64,000 nucleotides of DNA from Micromonospora sp. PLK6-60. Lineage in GTDB: Bacteria > Actinomycetota > Actinomycetes > Mycobacteriales > Micromonosporaceae. Shown here piece after piece: positions 33,766 to 43,526 of this stretch. A program made the position numbers and the translations under genes. The notes below the pieces were generated by a model. It was not told the origin of the DNA. It searched no databases and saw nothing but the letters and a program-made list of their open reading frames with translations. The DNA is taken from assembly GCF_019890675.1 (NCBI RefSeq), contig NZ_JAIOAA010000009.1:145691-209690 (forward strand), read 5' to 3'. The first letter of the stretch is position 1. Every line of letters begins with the position of its first letter.

Positions 33766-34698
33766 TCAGCGGACCGCTGGGGCGACGGTCAACGTGCCGG
33801 CGTCCGCGTCGAGGACGGCCGGGGTGCCGACGGGCACCGTGAGCTGACCGGGTCCGTGACCGATCGGCAGGCCGCCGAGCACCGGCACACCCAGGTCGGC
33901 GAGGCGGTCGGTGAGCACGTCGACCACGGTGGTGTCCCACTCGTCGGCGCACTCGGTGAACTGGCCGACCGCCACCCCGGCGACCCCGTCCAGCACACCC
34001 GCGCGGCGCAGGTGGGTGAGCATCCGGTCGACCTTGTACGGGGGCTCCTGCACCTCCTCGACCAGCAGCACCACGCCGGTCAGGTCCGGCATGTCCGGGG
34101 TGCCGATGGAGGCGGTGATCAGGCAGAGGTTGCCGCCGAGCAGGACGCCCTCCGCCCGACCGGGCACCCGGACCGGGTACGTCTCCTCCGCCGGCACCGC
34201 CTCGACGGTCACCGGCTCGGTGGTCATCAGCGCGGCGTGCAGCGACTGCGCCGAGCGCAGCGGGGTGCGGTCGTCCCGCCACGCCGCGCCCGGCCCGTGC
34301 ACGCCGGCCAGCCGGGCGCCCCGCCAGAGCGCGAACTGCAGGGCGGTGATGTCGGAGAAGCCGGCCACCACCTTCGGGTCGCGGCGGACCGCCGCCATGT
34401 CGATCAGGTCGACCACCCGCTGCGCGCCGTAGCCGCCCCGGGTGCAGACCACCCCGCGGATCTCCGGGTCGGCGAACGCGGCGTTCAGGTCGGCCGCCCG
34501 CAGCGCGTCGTCGCCGGCCAGGTAGCCGTGCCGGGCGTACGCGTTCGGCGCCGGCACCGGCCGCAGCCCCCAACCGGTGAGCAGCTCCACCCCCCGGGCC
34601 ACCCGTTCCGGCCGGGTCGGGCCGGACGGCGAGACCAGCAGCACCGGGTCACCGGGGCGCAGGACGGGTGGGCGCAGCACGCTCTCGTCGGCGATCAC
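33766..34698 (-). CDS. LD-carboxypeptidase (peptidase S66)
   Basis: This 310-residue enzyme should cut the L-D bond of muropeptide tetrapeptides, releasing D-alanine during cell-wall recycling or defence. S66 motifs are visible: RPPVLRPGDPVLLVSPSGPT, GYLAGDDALRAADLNAAFADPEIRGVVCTRGGYGAQRVVD, and VVAGFSDITALQFALW, which carries the predicted nucleophilic Ser. A C-terminal His is expected in GLPIGHGPGQLTVPVG. The GTG at 34698 lies 8 nt from a TACGCT box on the minus strand. It is divergent from a GATase gene. Some S66 members instead give microcin C resistance. Confidence 0.87.
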   Translation of the reverse strand: MIADESVLRPPVLRPGDPVLLVSPSGPTRPERVARGVELLTGWGLRPVPAPNAYARHGYLAGDDALRAADLNAAFADPEIRGVVCTRGGYGAQRVVDLIDMAAVRRDPKVVAGFSDITALQFALWRGARLAGVHGPGAAWRDDRTPLRSAQSLHAALMTTEPVTVEAVPAEETYPVRVPGRAEGVLLGGNLCLITASIGTPDMPDLTGVVLLVEEVQEPPYKVDRMLTHLRRAGVLDGVAGVAVGQFTECADEWDTTVVDVLTDRLADLGVPVLGGLPIGHGPGQLTVPVGTPAVLDADAGTLTVAPAVR

Positions 34699-34779
34699 AA
34701 CGGTCGAGCGTAACCGCCGGCGGCGGCCCCGGCCGAGCCGTTCCGAGCGGGGACCGGCGCACCCGTTAGCCTCGACGGC

Positions 34780-35547
34780 GTGGCAACCGCGCTGGTGATC
34801 GAGAACGACCCGACGGACGACGTCCGCCGGCTGGGGGAGTGGCTGGTCGAGGGGGGCCTCGAGCTGCGGGTGCTGCGCCCGTACGCCGGGGACGAACTCC
34901 CCGCCGACCTGACCGGGTACGCGGCGCTGGTGGTGCTCGGCGGCGACCAGCAGGCGTACCCGCGACCCGACGGCACCCCCGACGCGCCCTGGTTCCCGCC
35001 GCTGGAGGGCCTGCTGCGCAAGGCGGTCCGGCACCGGGTGCCCACCCTCGCCGTCTGCCTGGGCGCGCAACTGCTGGCCGTGGCGCACGCCGGCCTGGTC
35101 GAGCGCAGCCCGTCCGGCCCGGAGATCGGCCCCGGCGTGGTGGGCAAGCGGGACGCCGCCGACGGCGACCCGCTGTTCCGGTACGTGCCGCTGATCCCCG
35201 ACGTGCTCCAGTGGCACGCCGACGAGATCACCGAGCTGCCCCGGGGCGCCACCCTGCTCGCCGCCTCCACCCGCTACCCGCACCAGGCGTTCCGCCTCGG
35301 TGACCGGGCCTGGGGCCTCCAGTTCCACATCGAGTGCGACACCGCGATGATCGCCGAGTGGGCGCGCGACTCGCGGCAGCTCGCCGAGCTGGGATACGAC
35401 GAGGAACTGGTGGTGGCGGCCTGCGACCGGGTGATGGCCGACGTGGAGGAGGTCTGGCAACCGTTCGCGATCCGGTTCGCCGCCCTCGCCCTCGGTGAGC
35501 TGGACGACGACGTGACCCGGCCGACCCTGCCCCTGCTCGGGCACTGA
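34780..35547 (+). CDS. Class I glutamine amidotransferase (GATase)
   Basis: This 255-residue enzyme has the class I GATase triad: C93 in AVCLGAQLLA and H183, E185 in LQFHIE. It should release ammonia from glutamine or hydrolyse a gamma-glutamyl bond. The GTG at 34780 is 7 nt downstream of TAGCCT, suggesting a leaderless message. It stops 1 nt before glnE, so the two are in one operon. A link to glutamine control or gamma-glutamyl-amine turnover is likely but not proven. Confidence 0.87.
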   Translation: MATALVIENDPTDDVRRLGEWLVEGGLELRVLRPYAGDELPADLTGYAALVVLGGDQQAYPRPDGTPDAPWFPPLEGLLRKAVRHRVPTLAVCLGAQLLAVAHAGLVERSPSGPEIGPGVVGKRDAADGDPLFRYVPLIPDVLQWHADEITELPRGATLLAASTRYPHQAFRLGDRAWGLQFHIECDTAMIAEWARDSRQLAELGYDEELVVAACDRVMADVEEVWQPFAIRFAALALGELDDDVTRPTLPLLGH

Positions 35548-35548
35548 G

Positions 35549-38500
35549 ATGACCAGACCGGCCAGGGGACGCCTCGCCCGGTACGGCTTCGCGGAGGGGG
35601 ACGGCGCGGCGCGCGCCGCCGACCTGCTCGGCCCCGACGGGCTGGGCCTGTGGCGGGTCGAGGAGCAGGAACCGGTCGACGAGCCGGCCGCCGAGCTGCT
35701 GGCCGGGCTCTCCCGCGCGGCCGACCCGGATCTCGCGCTGCGCCAGCTGCACCGGCTGGTCGAGGCGGAACGCCGGGCCGCCGGCGACGGCCCGGGCGCC
35801 ACGCCGACACCGGGCGGCGGCAGCGGATCGACCGTGCTCGGCGCGCTGCACGACGACCCGGGCCTGCGCCGCCGGCTGATCGCGGTGCTGGGCGCCTCCG
35901 CCGCGCTCGGCGACCACCTGGTCGCCAACCCGGCCCAGTGGACGGTGCTGACCACCGCGCCGGACGGGCTGGCCCCCACCGCCGACGGCCGGCTCGACCT
36001 GGAACTGGCCGGCCGGCTGACCCCGTCCCGCCAGCCGGTGGCGGTGCTGCGGCAGGCGTACCGGTTGGCGCTGCTGCGGATCGCGGCGGCCGACCTGACC
36101 GGCGGGCGCGGGCTGGAACAGACCATGGCCGCGCTGTCCGCGCTGGCCGACGCCACCCTCGCCGCCGCGTACCGGATCGCGGTGGCGGAGCTGCCGGAGG
36201 GTACGCCCGAACCACGGCTGGCCGTGGTGGCGATGGGCAAGTGCGGCGGCGACGAGCTGAACTACGTCTCCGACGTCGACGTGATCTTCGTGGCCGCCGA
36301 GGACGCCGACCTGGCCGCGGGCACCACCGTCGCCACCCGGCTGATCCACGTCTGCGGGCTGGTCGCCTGGCCGGTCGACGCCGCGCTGCGGCCCGAGGGC
36401 AACCGGGGCCCGCTGGTCCGTACCCTGGCCAGCCACCTCGCCTACTACCGGCGCTGGGCCCGGACCTGGGAGTTCCAGGCGCTGCTCAAGGCCCGGCCGG
36501 CCGCCGGTGACCTGGCGCTGGCCCGGGAGTGGATCGACTCGCTGGCCCCGCTGGTCTGGACCGCGGCCGAGCGCCCGGAGGCCGTCGAGGACGTCCGGGC
36601 GATGCGCCGCCGGATCATCGAGAACATCCCGCCGAAGGAGCTGGACCGCGAGATCAAGCGCGGCCCGGGCGGGCTGCGCGACATCGAGTTCGCCGTGCAG
36701 CTGCTGCAACTGGTGCACGGCCGGGGTGACGAGGCGCTGCGGGTCGGCGGCACCGTGCCCGCCCTGCGCGCCCTGGTCGCCGGCGGCTACGTCGGCCGCG
36801 CCGACGGCGAGGCGCTGCTGCGCGGCTACCGGTTCCTGCGCGGCGTCGAACACCGGCTGCAACTGCAGGCGCTGCGCCGCACCCACACCGTGCCGACCGA
36901 GCCGGCCGCGCTGCGCTGGCTGGCCGGCGCGCTGGGCTACCAGGCCACGCCCGGGCGCAGCGCCGTCGAGGCGTTCCGCGCCGACTGGGTCGCGCACGCC
37001 GCCGAGGTACGCCGGCTGCACGCCAAGCTGCTCTACCGGCCGCTGCTGGAGTCGGTGGCCCGGGTGCCCGCCGACGGCCTGCGACTCACCCCGGAGGCGG
37101 CCCGCAACCGGCTGAAGACGCTCGGCTTCGCCGACCCGGCCGGGGCGCTGCGCCACCTCCAGGCGCTCACCGGCGGGGTCAGCCGGACCGCCGCCATCCA
37201 GCGCACCCTGCTGCCGGTGCTGCTCAGCGAGTTCGCCGACGCGCCCGAGCCGGACCGGGGGCTGCTCAACTACCGGCAGGTCTCCGACAAGCTCGGCAGC
37301 ACCCCCTGGTATCTGCGGCTGCTGCGCGACGAGGGTCCGGTGGCCCGGCGGCTGGCCCGGGTGCTCTCCTCCGCCCGGTACGCCGCCGACCTGCTGGCCC
37401 GCGAGCCCGAGGCGCTGCGGCTGCTGGCCGAGGATGCCGAGCTGACCCCGCGCGCCCGGGCGGTGCTCTGCGACGGCTTCACCGCCGCCGCCGCCCGGCA
37501 CACCGACCCCGAACAGGCCACCCGCGCGGTCCGCGCGCTGCGCCGCCGGGAGCTGGTCCGGCTCTCCTGCGCCGACGTGCTCAGCCGGGCCGGCGGGCTG
37601 GCTCCCCGCCCCGACCGGGGCGCGGCGACGCCGCCGCTCGTCGACGTGGTGGCGGTGGGCACCGCGCTCGCCGACGTCACCGACGCCACGCTGACCGCCG
37701 CGCTGCGCACCGCCCGCGCCGCCAAGCAGGAACTGCCCGGGCTGCGCTTCGCGGTGATCGGGATGGGCCGGCTCGGCGGGTACGAGTCCAACTACCTCTC
37801 CGACGCCGACGTGCTCTTCGTCTACGATCCGCCGGCCGGTGGCGACGAGAGCGCGGCCAGCGCCGCCGCGCACGGCGTCGCCGAGGAGCTGCGCCGGCTG
37901 CTCGGCATGCCCGCCCCGGACCCGGCGCTGGGCGTCGACGCGGACCTGCGCCCCGAGGGGCGGCAGGGCCCGCTGGTGCGCAGCCTCGCCGCGTACCAGC
38001 AGTACTACGCCCGTTGGTCTCAGGTGTGGGAGGCGCAGGCGCTGCTGCGCGCCCGGTTCGTCTGCGGCGACGCGGACCTGGGCGCGGAGTTCGAGACGAT
38101 GATCGCCCCGGTGCGCTGGCCGGCGGGCGGGCTGAGCCGGGAACAGGTGGTGGAGATCCGCCGGATCAAGGCCCGGGTGGAGACCGAGCGGTTGCCCCGG
38201 GGCGCCGACCCGGCCACCCACACCAAGCTGGGCCGGGGCGGGCTGGCCGACGTGGAGTGGGCGGTCCAACTGCTCCAGTTGCGGCACGCCGGCGACCACC
38301 CGCGGCTGCGCGTCACCCGTACCCTCGACGCGCTGGCCGCGGCCCGCGAGGCCGGCCTGGTCGACCCGGACGACGCCGCCGCGATGGCCGCCGGCTGGAC
38401 ACTCGCCGCGCAGGTCCGCAACGCGCTGATGCTGGTCCGGGGCCGCTCCGGTGACCAGCTGCCCCGGCACGGCGTGGAGCTGGCCGGGGTGGTCCGGCTG

Positions 38501-38593
38501 CTCGGCGGCGAGGACCCGGGGGAGTTCCTCGACGAGTACCTGCGCACCGGCCGGCGCTCCCGGGCGGCGATGGAACGGGTGCTGGATGCCTGA
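35549..38593 (+). CDS. glnE: Bifunctional glutamine synthetase adenylyltransferase
   Basis: This 1014-residue enzyme adenylylates and deadenylylates glutamine synthetase in response to nitrogen status. Two nucleotidyltransferase domains are visible: VAMGKCGGDELNYVSDVDVIFV in the N-terminal half and VIGMGRLGGYESNYLSDADVLFV in the C-terminal half, each with the G-x11-DxD pattern. The ATG at 35549 follows the GATase stop by one base. Its substrate is very likely the glnA product at 45.2-46.7 kb. The next gene overlaps its end by 8 nt. Confidence 0.95.
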   Translation: MTRPARGRLARYGFAEGDGAARAADLLGPDGLGLWRVEEQEPVDEPAAELLAGLSRAADPDLALRQLHRLVEAERRAAGDGPGATPTPGGGSGSTVLGALHDDPGLRRRLIAVLGASAALGDHLVANPAQWTVLTTAPDGLAPTADGRLDLELAGRLTPSRQPVAVLRQAYRLALLRIAAADLTGGRGLEQTMAALSALADATLAAAYRIAVAELPEGTPEPRLAVVAMGKCGGDELNYVSDVDVIFVAAEDADLAAGTTVATRLIHVCGLVAWPVDAALRPEGNRGPLVRTLASHLAYYRRWARTWEFQALLKARPAAGDLALAREWIDSLAPLVWTAAERPEAVEDVRAMRRRIIENIPPKELDREIKRGPGGLRDIEFAVQLLQLVHGRGDEALRVGGTVPALRALVAGGYVGRADGEALLRGYRFLRGVEHRLQLQALRRTHTVPTEPAALRWLAGALGYQATPGRSAVEAFRADWVAHAAEVRRLHAKLLYRPLLESVARVPADGLRLTPEAARNRLKTLGFADPAGALRHLQALTGGVSRTAAIQRTLLPVLLSEFADAPEPDRGLLNYRQVSDKLGSTPWYLRLLRDEGPVARRLARVLSSARYAADLLAREPEALRLLAEDAELTPRARAVLCDGFTAAAARHTDPEQATRAVRALRRRELVRLSCADVLSRAGGLAPRPDRGAATPPLVDVVAVGTALADVTDATLTAALRTARAAKQELPGLRFAVIGMGRLGGYESNYLSDADVLFVYDPPAGGDESAASAAAHGVAEELRRLLGMPAPDPALGVDADLRPEGRQGPLVRSLAAYQQYYARWSQVWEAQALLRARFVCGDADLGAEFETMIAPVRWPAGGLSREQVVEIRRIKARVETERLPRGADPATHTKLGRGGLADVEWAVQLLQLRHAGDHPRLRVTRTLDALAAAREAGLVDPDDAAAMAAGWTLAAQVRNALMLVRGRSGDQLPRHGVELAGVVRLLGGEDPGEFLDEYLRTGRRSRAAMERVLDA

Positions 38594-40232
38594 ACCGACC
38601 GCCCGGCCCGCCCCCGCAGCGCCGGCGCGGCGGTCCGCGTCCGGCCCGGTGGTGGTCGCGGCCGCCGCCGTGCTCGCCGCCGCCCTCGGCGTGGCGTTCC
38701 TGCTCGCCGGACCGATGGGCACCGACCTGGCCGCCCAGGTGGCCCGCGCCGACTTCGCCGCCCGCTACGGCACCACCCCGGTCGACCTGGGCTGGTACGG
38801 CGGGGTGAACCAGTTCGGCTACAGCCTGTTCACCGGCGGGCTGGGCGCGCTGATCGGGGTACGCCCGCTCGGCGTGCTGGCCGCGGTGGCCGGCGCGGCG
38901 GCGTTCGCCGCGCTGCTGGTCCGGCACCGGGCCCGCCGGCCGCTGCTCGGCGGGCTGCTCGGCGCGGTGGTGCTGGTCGGCAACCTGGCCAGCGGCCGGG
39001 TCACCTTCGCCGTCGGGCTGGCCCTCGGGCTGGCCGCCTGCGTCGCGGTGTCGGCGCGGCGCCCGCCCCGACCGGTCCGGCTGGTCCTCGCCGCGCTGCT
39101 CGCCGCCCTGGCCACCTGGGCCAGCCCGGTCGCCGGGCTGTTCACCGGGCTGGCCGGCGCGGCGCTGCTGCTGGCCGGCCTGCGCCGCGGCCCCGGCCCC
39201 GGCCGGCCGCTGCCCGGCGGCTGGCGGTCGGACCGCCCGGTCGCGGAGAGCCTGGTGCTCTGCCTCGCCCCGGCGGTGGCGCTGGCCCCGATGGCGGCGC
39301 TGTTCGGCAACGGCGGCACCCAGCCGTACGCCTCGGAGTCGATGCGGATCAACGTGGCACTGGCCGTGCTGGTCTTCTTCGTGCTGCCCCGCCGCCGGCG
39401 GGCGCTGCGGATCGGCGCGGCGCTCACCGTGCTGCTGGTGGTCGCCGCGTTCTACCTGCCCAGCCCGGTCGGGTCCAACGCGATCCGGCTGTCGTTGCTG
39501 TTCGCGCTGCCGGTGGCCGCCGCGTTCGCCGCGCTGCCCCCGGCCTGGCTGGCCGGGCTGCTCGCCGCGATGATCTGGTGGCAGCCGCCGTGGATGACAA
39601 ACGACCTGAGCCGGGCCGGCTCGGTGGAGGCCGGCGCGGCGTTCTACCGGCCGCTCGCCGACGAGCTGGCCCGCCGCCAGCTGGTCGGCCGGGTCGAGGT
39701 GGTGCCGCTGCGCGACCACTGGGAGTCGGCGTACCTGCCGCCGACCGTGCCGCTGGCCCGGGGCTGGGAGCGGCAGGTCGACACCGGCCGCAACGCGCTG
39801 TTCTACGCCGACGGGCTGGACGCGGACGACTACCAGCGGTGGCTGCGCCGGGAGGCGGTCGCCTACGTGGCGGTCGCCCCGGACAGCGTGCCCGACCGGT
39901 ACGGTCGCGAGGAGGCCGACCTGATCGCCGCCGGCCAGCCGTACCTGCGCGAGGTCTGGCGGGACGCCACCTGGCGGTTGTACGCGGTGGTCGACCCGAC
40001 GCCGCTGGTCGGCGCCCCGGGGCGGCTGGTCGCCGCCGACCGGGTGCAGGTCCGGCTCGCCGTGTCCGGCCCCGGTGACGTGCCGGTGCGGGTGCGCTGG
40101 TCGCGCTGGCTGAGCCTGACCGGCCCCGATGGCTGCCTCGCGCCCGGCGAGGACGGTTTCACCACGCTCCGGGCCGCCGCCCCGGGCGACTACCGGGTGT
40201 CGAGTTCCCTGCTGCCGAACGGGAGATGCTGA
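38586..40232 (+). CDS. Polytopic membrane protein, GT-C-like
   Basis: This 548-residue protein has about ten membrane spans and a C-terminal external domain (~370-548). The first external loop contains DFAARYGTTPVDLGWYGGVNQFGYS, similar in style to GT-C glycosyltransferases that use polyprenyl-phosphate sugars. The ATG at 38586 overlaps the end of glnE and its end overlaps the mptB-like gene, so the three are co-expressed. It may build part of an arabinan, mannan or lipoglycan. The fold is inferred and I could not confirm the GT motif. Confidence 0.6.
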   Translation: MPEPTARPAPAAPARRSASGPVVVAAAAVLAAALGVAFLLAGPMGTDLAAQVARADFAARYGTTPVDLGWYGGVNQFGYSLFTGGLGALIGVRPLGVLAAVAGAAAFAALLVRHRARRPLLGGLLGAVVLVGNLASGRVTFAVGLALGLAACVAVSARRPPRPVRLVLAALLAALATWASPVAGLFTGLAGAALLLAGLRRGPGPGRPLPGGWRSDRPVAESLVLCLAPAVALAPMAALFGNGGTQPYASESMRINVALAVLVFFVLPRRRRALRIGAALTVLLVVAAFYLPSPVGSNAIRLSLLFALPVAAAFAALPPAWLAGLLAAMIWWQPPWMTNDLSRAGSVEAGAAFYRPLADELARRQLVGRVEVVPLRDHWESAYLPPTVPLARGWERQVDTGRNALFYADGLDADDYQRWLRREAVAYVAVAPDSVPDRYGREEADLIAAGQPYLREVWRDATWRLYAVVDPTPLVGAPGRLVAADRVQVRLAVSGPGDVPVRVRWSRWLSLTGPDGCLAPGEDGFTTLRAAAPGDYRVSSSLLPNGRC

Positions 40233-41665
40233 CCGTGGACCGACCGCGGCTGACCCGCTGGACGGGCTTCGCCGGATCCCTGCTGCTGGCCGTCGCGGCC
40301 TGGCTGGGCGGGGCGCTGCCGGACGCCTCGCTGCGCACCAACCCGGTCAAGATCTGGCAGGGCCCGCACGGGCCGCTGCTGCTCTCGCTCTGGCTGGTCG
40401 GCACCGCCGCGCTGGTGTGGGCGTGGTGGCGGCTGCGCGACGACGTGCCGTCGAGCCGCTGGGTGCTGCTCACCGTCGCGCTCTGGGTGCTGCCGATGCT
40501 GTTCGCCGCCCCGTTCGGCAGCCGCGACGTCTACGCGTACTCCTGCCAGGGGGCGAGCTTCGCGGCCGGGATCAGCCCGTACGAGCAGGGGGTGTCGGCG
40601 CTGCCCTGCCCGTGGCTGGACACCATCTCCTACATCTGGCGGGACACCCCCGCGCCGTACGGGCCGCTGTTCGTGGTGATCGCCGGGGCGGTGGTGAAGG
40701 CCACCGGCTCGCTGACCGCGAGCATCGTGGTGTTCCGGGCGCTCGCCCTGGGCGGCGTGCTGCTGACCGCGTACGCGCTGCCGGCGCTGGCCCGGCGCTG
40801 CGGGGTGTCCCCGGCGCGGGCGCTCTGGCTGGCGCTGGCCTGCCCGCTGGTCGCCATGCACGTGATCGGCGGGCCGCACAACGACGGGCTGATGGTGGGC
40901 GTGCTGGTCGCCGGCCTGGCCGTGGTGGCGAGCCGGCCCGGCCGGCGCTGGCCGCTGCTGGGCGGCGGGGTGCTGCTGGGGCTGGCCTGCGCGATCAAGA
41001 TGACCGCCGTGGTGGTGGTGCCGTTCGCCGCGCTGGCCGCGATCGCCGGGGCGTTCTCGATCCGGTCGCTGATCCGCGACGGCGGTTGGGTGGTCGGCGG
41101 GGCGGTCGCCACCGTGGTCGGCGTGACCTACGCGGGCGGCCTCGACTTCGGCTGGGTCGGCGGGCTCTCCGAGGGCGGGGTGGCGGTCGCCTGGACCTCG
41201 CCGCCGACCGCCGTCGGGCAGACCGTCGGCCAGGTGGCGCGGCTGTTCGGCGCGCACATCGACGCGCTGCCGGTGACCCGGGGGATCGCCGTGGTGCTGC
41301 TGGCGGTGCTGCTGGTGCTGCTCTGGTTCCGGGCGGTCCGGCGGCCCGATCCGATGTACCACGCCGGGCTGGCGCTGGCGCTGACCGTGGCGCTGTCGCC
41401 CGTGGTGCACCCGTGGTACTGGATCTGGCCGCTGACCGTGCTCGCCGCCACCGCGCCGGTACGGCAGAAGTGGTACCTGGTGGTCGCGCTGGTCTCCTCC
41501 TTCCTGATCCTGCCGGACGGCACCGGCCTGGCCCGGTACACCAAGACACCCGGCGCGCAGCTGATGACGCTGTTGATGATCTGGGCGGCCGTGCGGTTGG
41601 TACGGTCGGCTCGGGCGGAGCGCCGACCGGCCCCGACGCCCGCCGAGCGGACCGCGTCGACCTGA
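40226..41665 (+). CDS. Polyprenol-phosphate-mannose alpha-(1,6)-mannosyltransferase, MptB-like
   Basis: This 479-residue membrane protein has about 12 spans. The motifs FGSRDVYAYSCQGASFA, RDTPAPYGPLFVVIAG, GGPHNDGLMVGV, and SPVVHPWYWIWPL match MptB-type GT-C mannosyltransferases that extend lipomannan or lipoglycan from polyprenyl-phosphomannose. The catalytic acid is likely the Asp in SRDVYAY. The ATG at 40226 overlaps the upstream gene's stop. It is followed by a paralogue. Confidence 0.83.
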   Translation: MLTVDRPRLTRWTGFAGSLLLAVAAWLGGALPDASLRTNPVKIWQGPHGPLLLSLWLVGTAALVWAWWRLRDDVPSSRWVLLTVALWVLPMLFAAPFGSRDVYAYSCQGASFAAGISPYEQGVSALPCPWLDTISYIWRDTPAPYGPLFVVIAGAVVKATGSLTASIVVFRALALGGVLLTAYALPALARRCGVSPARALWLALACPLVAMHVIGGPHNDGLMVGVLVAGLAVVASRPGRRWPLLGGGVLLGLACAIKMTAVVVVPFAALAAIAGAFSIRSLIRDGGWVVGGAVATVVGVTYAGGLDFGWVGGLSEGGVAVAWTSPPTAVGQTVGQVARLFGAHIDALPVTRGIAVVLLAVLLVLLWFRAVRRPDPMYHAGLALALTVALSPVVHPWYWIWPLTVLAATAPVRQKWYLVVALVSSFLILPDGTGLARYTKTPGAQLMTLLMIWAAVRLVRSARAERRPAPTPAERTAST

Positions 41666-41745
41666 CGCCGGGCCGGCGCATCCACCTCGGGCCGCCGGGG
41701 TCGGTGCCGGCGTCACCGGACCCGCCGAGCGAGGAAGGGTTGCCG

Positions 41746-43254
41746 GTGCCGCACACCGCCGCGCCCGAGGAGCCGGTCCGGCCCGGACCGGCCCGGGTGG
41801 CCCGCTGGGGTGGCCTGGCCGGCGCGGTGCTGCTGGCCGTCGCCGGCTGGCTGGGTGGGGCGCTGCCCGGCACCGCCGGCCAGGGGTTCGGTGAGCTGTG
41901 GCGCGCCGGGTGCGGGCCGCTGGTGCTGGCCTGCTGGCTGCTCGGCACCGGGCTGCTGGTCGGTGCCTGGTGGGCGCTGAGGACCGGCGCCCCGTCGACC
42001 CGGTGGGCGTACCTGACCGCCGGGCTGTGGCTGCTGCCGCTGCTGGCCGCGCCGCCGCTGGGCAGCCGGGACGTCTACTCGTACGCCTGCCAGGGCTGGG
42101 CGTACGCGGCGGGGCACGACCCGTACGCCGGTGGGGTGGCGGCGGCCGGCTGCCCGTGGGCGGACGCGGTGGCGCCGATCTGGCGGGACACCCCCGCACC
42201 GTACGGGCCGTTCTTCGTGCTGCTCGCCGCGCTGGCCGCCACGGTGGGCGGCGGCCTGGTCGGCACGCTTGCCGTGCTGCGCCTGTACGCCGTGCTCGGG
42301 GTGCTGCTCGCCGCGCTCTGCCTGCCCGGGCTGGCCCGGGCCGTCGGGGTGCCGACCCGGCGGGCGGCCTGGCTGGCGCTGGCCTGCCCGCTGGTCGGGG
42401 TGCACCTGGTGGCCGGCGCGCACAACGACGCGGTGGCGCTGGGCCTGCTGCTGCTCGGCCTGCTGGTGCTGGTCCGGCGGCCGGGCCGGCCGCGCGCGCT
42501 GCTGGTCGCCGGGGCGCTGTTCGGGCTGGCGCTGGCGGTGAAGGCGACCGCGGTGGTGGTGCTGCCGTTCGCCGCACTGCTCGCGGTGCTCGGCCGGTAC
42601 ACCGTCCGGGCCCTGGCGCGCGACGCCGCGCTGCTCGCGGCCGGGGTGCTCGGCGCGTTGGCGGCGACCTCGCTGCTGTCCGGGCTCGGCCTCGGCTGGC
42701 TGGGCGGGCTGGCGCACAGCGGAGACTCCCGGCAGTGGACCTCGCCGCCCACCGCCGTCGGCCTGGTCGGCGACTACCTGGGCGAGGCGGCCGGCGCGCG
42801 CTGGCCCGCCGTGCCGGTGGCCCGGCTCGCCGCGCTGGTGCTGCTGGTGGTGGCGCTCGCCGCCCTCTGGTGGTGGGCCTGGTCGGCGTTGCGCCGGCTC
42901 AACGACGTCCGGGGGCGAGTGCGTCGGCTGGCGGCGGCCCGGCCCCGGGTGGCGCTGCTCGGCGCCGGCCTGGCCCTGGCCGCCACGGTGCTGGCGGCCC
43001 CGGTCTTCCACCCCTGGTACGCGACCTGGCCGCTGCTGGTGCTCGCGGTGGCGACCGTCCCGCCGGCCCGGACGCGCTGGTTCGTGCTGCCCAGCGCGGC
43101 GGCCTCCTTCCTGACCCTGCCGGACGGCAGCAGCCTGGCCGCGTACACGAAGGCGCCGGGCGCGGTCGGGATGACCCTGTTGGTGCTGGTCGCGGCGGTG
43201 CTCGGCACTCGCGCCGCGCTGCGTCGCCGGTGGCGAGCCCCGGAGCCGGGCTGA
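41746..43254 (+). CDS. MptB-like mannosyltransferase, tandem paralogue
   Basis: This ~502-residue membrane protein repeats the motifs of the gene before it: LGSRDVYSYACQGWAYAA, RDTPAPYGPFFVLLA, GAHNDAVALGLL and FHPWYATWPLL. It has about 12 spans. GTG at 41746 has GAGGAAGG upstream; TTG at 41740 is an alternative. The two genes arose by duplication and likely add mannose at different points of one glycan. A T-rich low-complexity stretch follows. Confidence 0.82.
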   Translation: MPHTAAPEEPVRPGPARVARWGGLAGAVLLAVAGWLGGALPGTAGQGFGELWRAGCGPLVLACWLLGTGLLVGAWWALRTGAPSTRWAYLTAGLWLLPLLAAPPLGSRDVYSYACQGWAYAAGHDPYAGGVAAAGCPWADAVAPIWRDTPAPYGPFFVLLAALAATVGGGLVGTLAVLRLYAVLGVLLAALCLPGLARAVGVPTRRAAWLALACPLVGVHLVAGAHNDAVALGLLLLGLLVLVRRPGRPRALLVAGALFGLALAVKATAVVVLPFAALLAVLGRYTVRALARDAALLAAGVLGALAATSLLSGLGLGWLGGLAHSGDSRQWTSPPTAVGLVGDYLGEAAGARWPAVPVARLAALVLLVVALAALWWWAWSALRRLNDVRGRVRRLAAARPRVALLGAGLALAATVLAAPVFHPWYATWPLLVLAVATVPPARTRWFVLPSAAASFLTLPDGSSLAAYTKAPGAVGMTLLVLVAAVLGTRAALRRRWRAPEPG

Positions 43255-43526
43255 CCGCTCGCCGGCACCCGTCGGCCTGGCGTGCTCCGTCGGCCTTGCC
43301 TTGCCTTGCCTGGCCTGGTCGGTCTGGCCTGGTCGCTCGGTCTGGCGGAGTCGTTCGGTTTGGGGTGGGTGGTCGTCATGGCCTGGTCGCTCGGTCTGGC
43401 GGGGTCGTTGGTGTAGTGGTCGGTTGGGTCTGGCCTGGGCCGTCGGCCCGGTTCGGTTGTTGGGGGCGGCCTGCTCGCAGACTTCCGGCGTGCCGCCGCC
43501 CGGGCCGGGAGGGTGCGTTCCGCGCC
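43255..43526. repeat. Gene-free, G/T-rich strand-asymmetric stretch
   Basis: The plus strand is enriched in G and T with CTTGCC and TGGCCTGGTCG repeats. A 30-bp direct repeat occurs at 43326-43355 and 43380-43409 with one mismatch. No gene is seen. Confidence 0.5.

Noticed and set aside
35228..38722. A 1164-codon open frame on the minus strand opposite glnE
   Set aside because: Its sequence is a Gly/Arg/Pro/Ala-rich shadow of the high-GC glnE gene with no domain, while glnE on the plus strand has both nucleotidyltransferase motifs.
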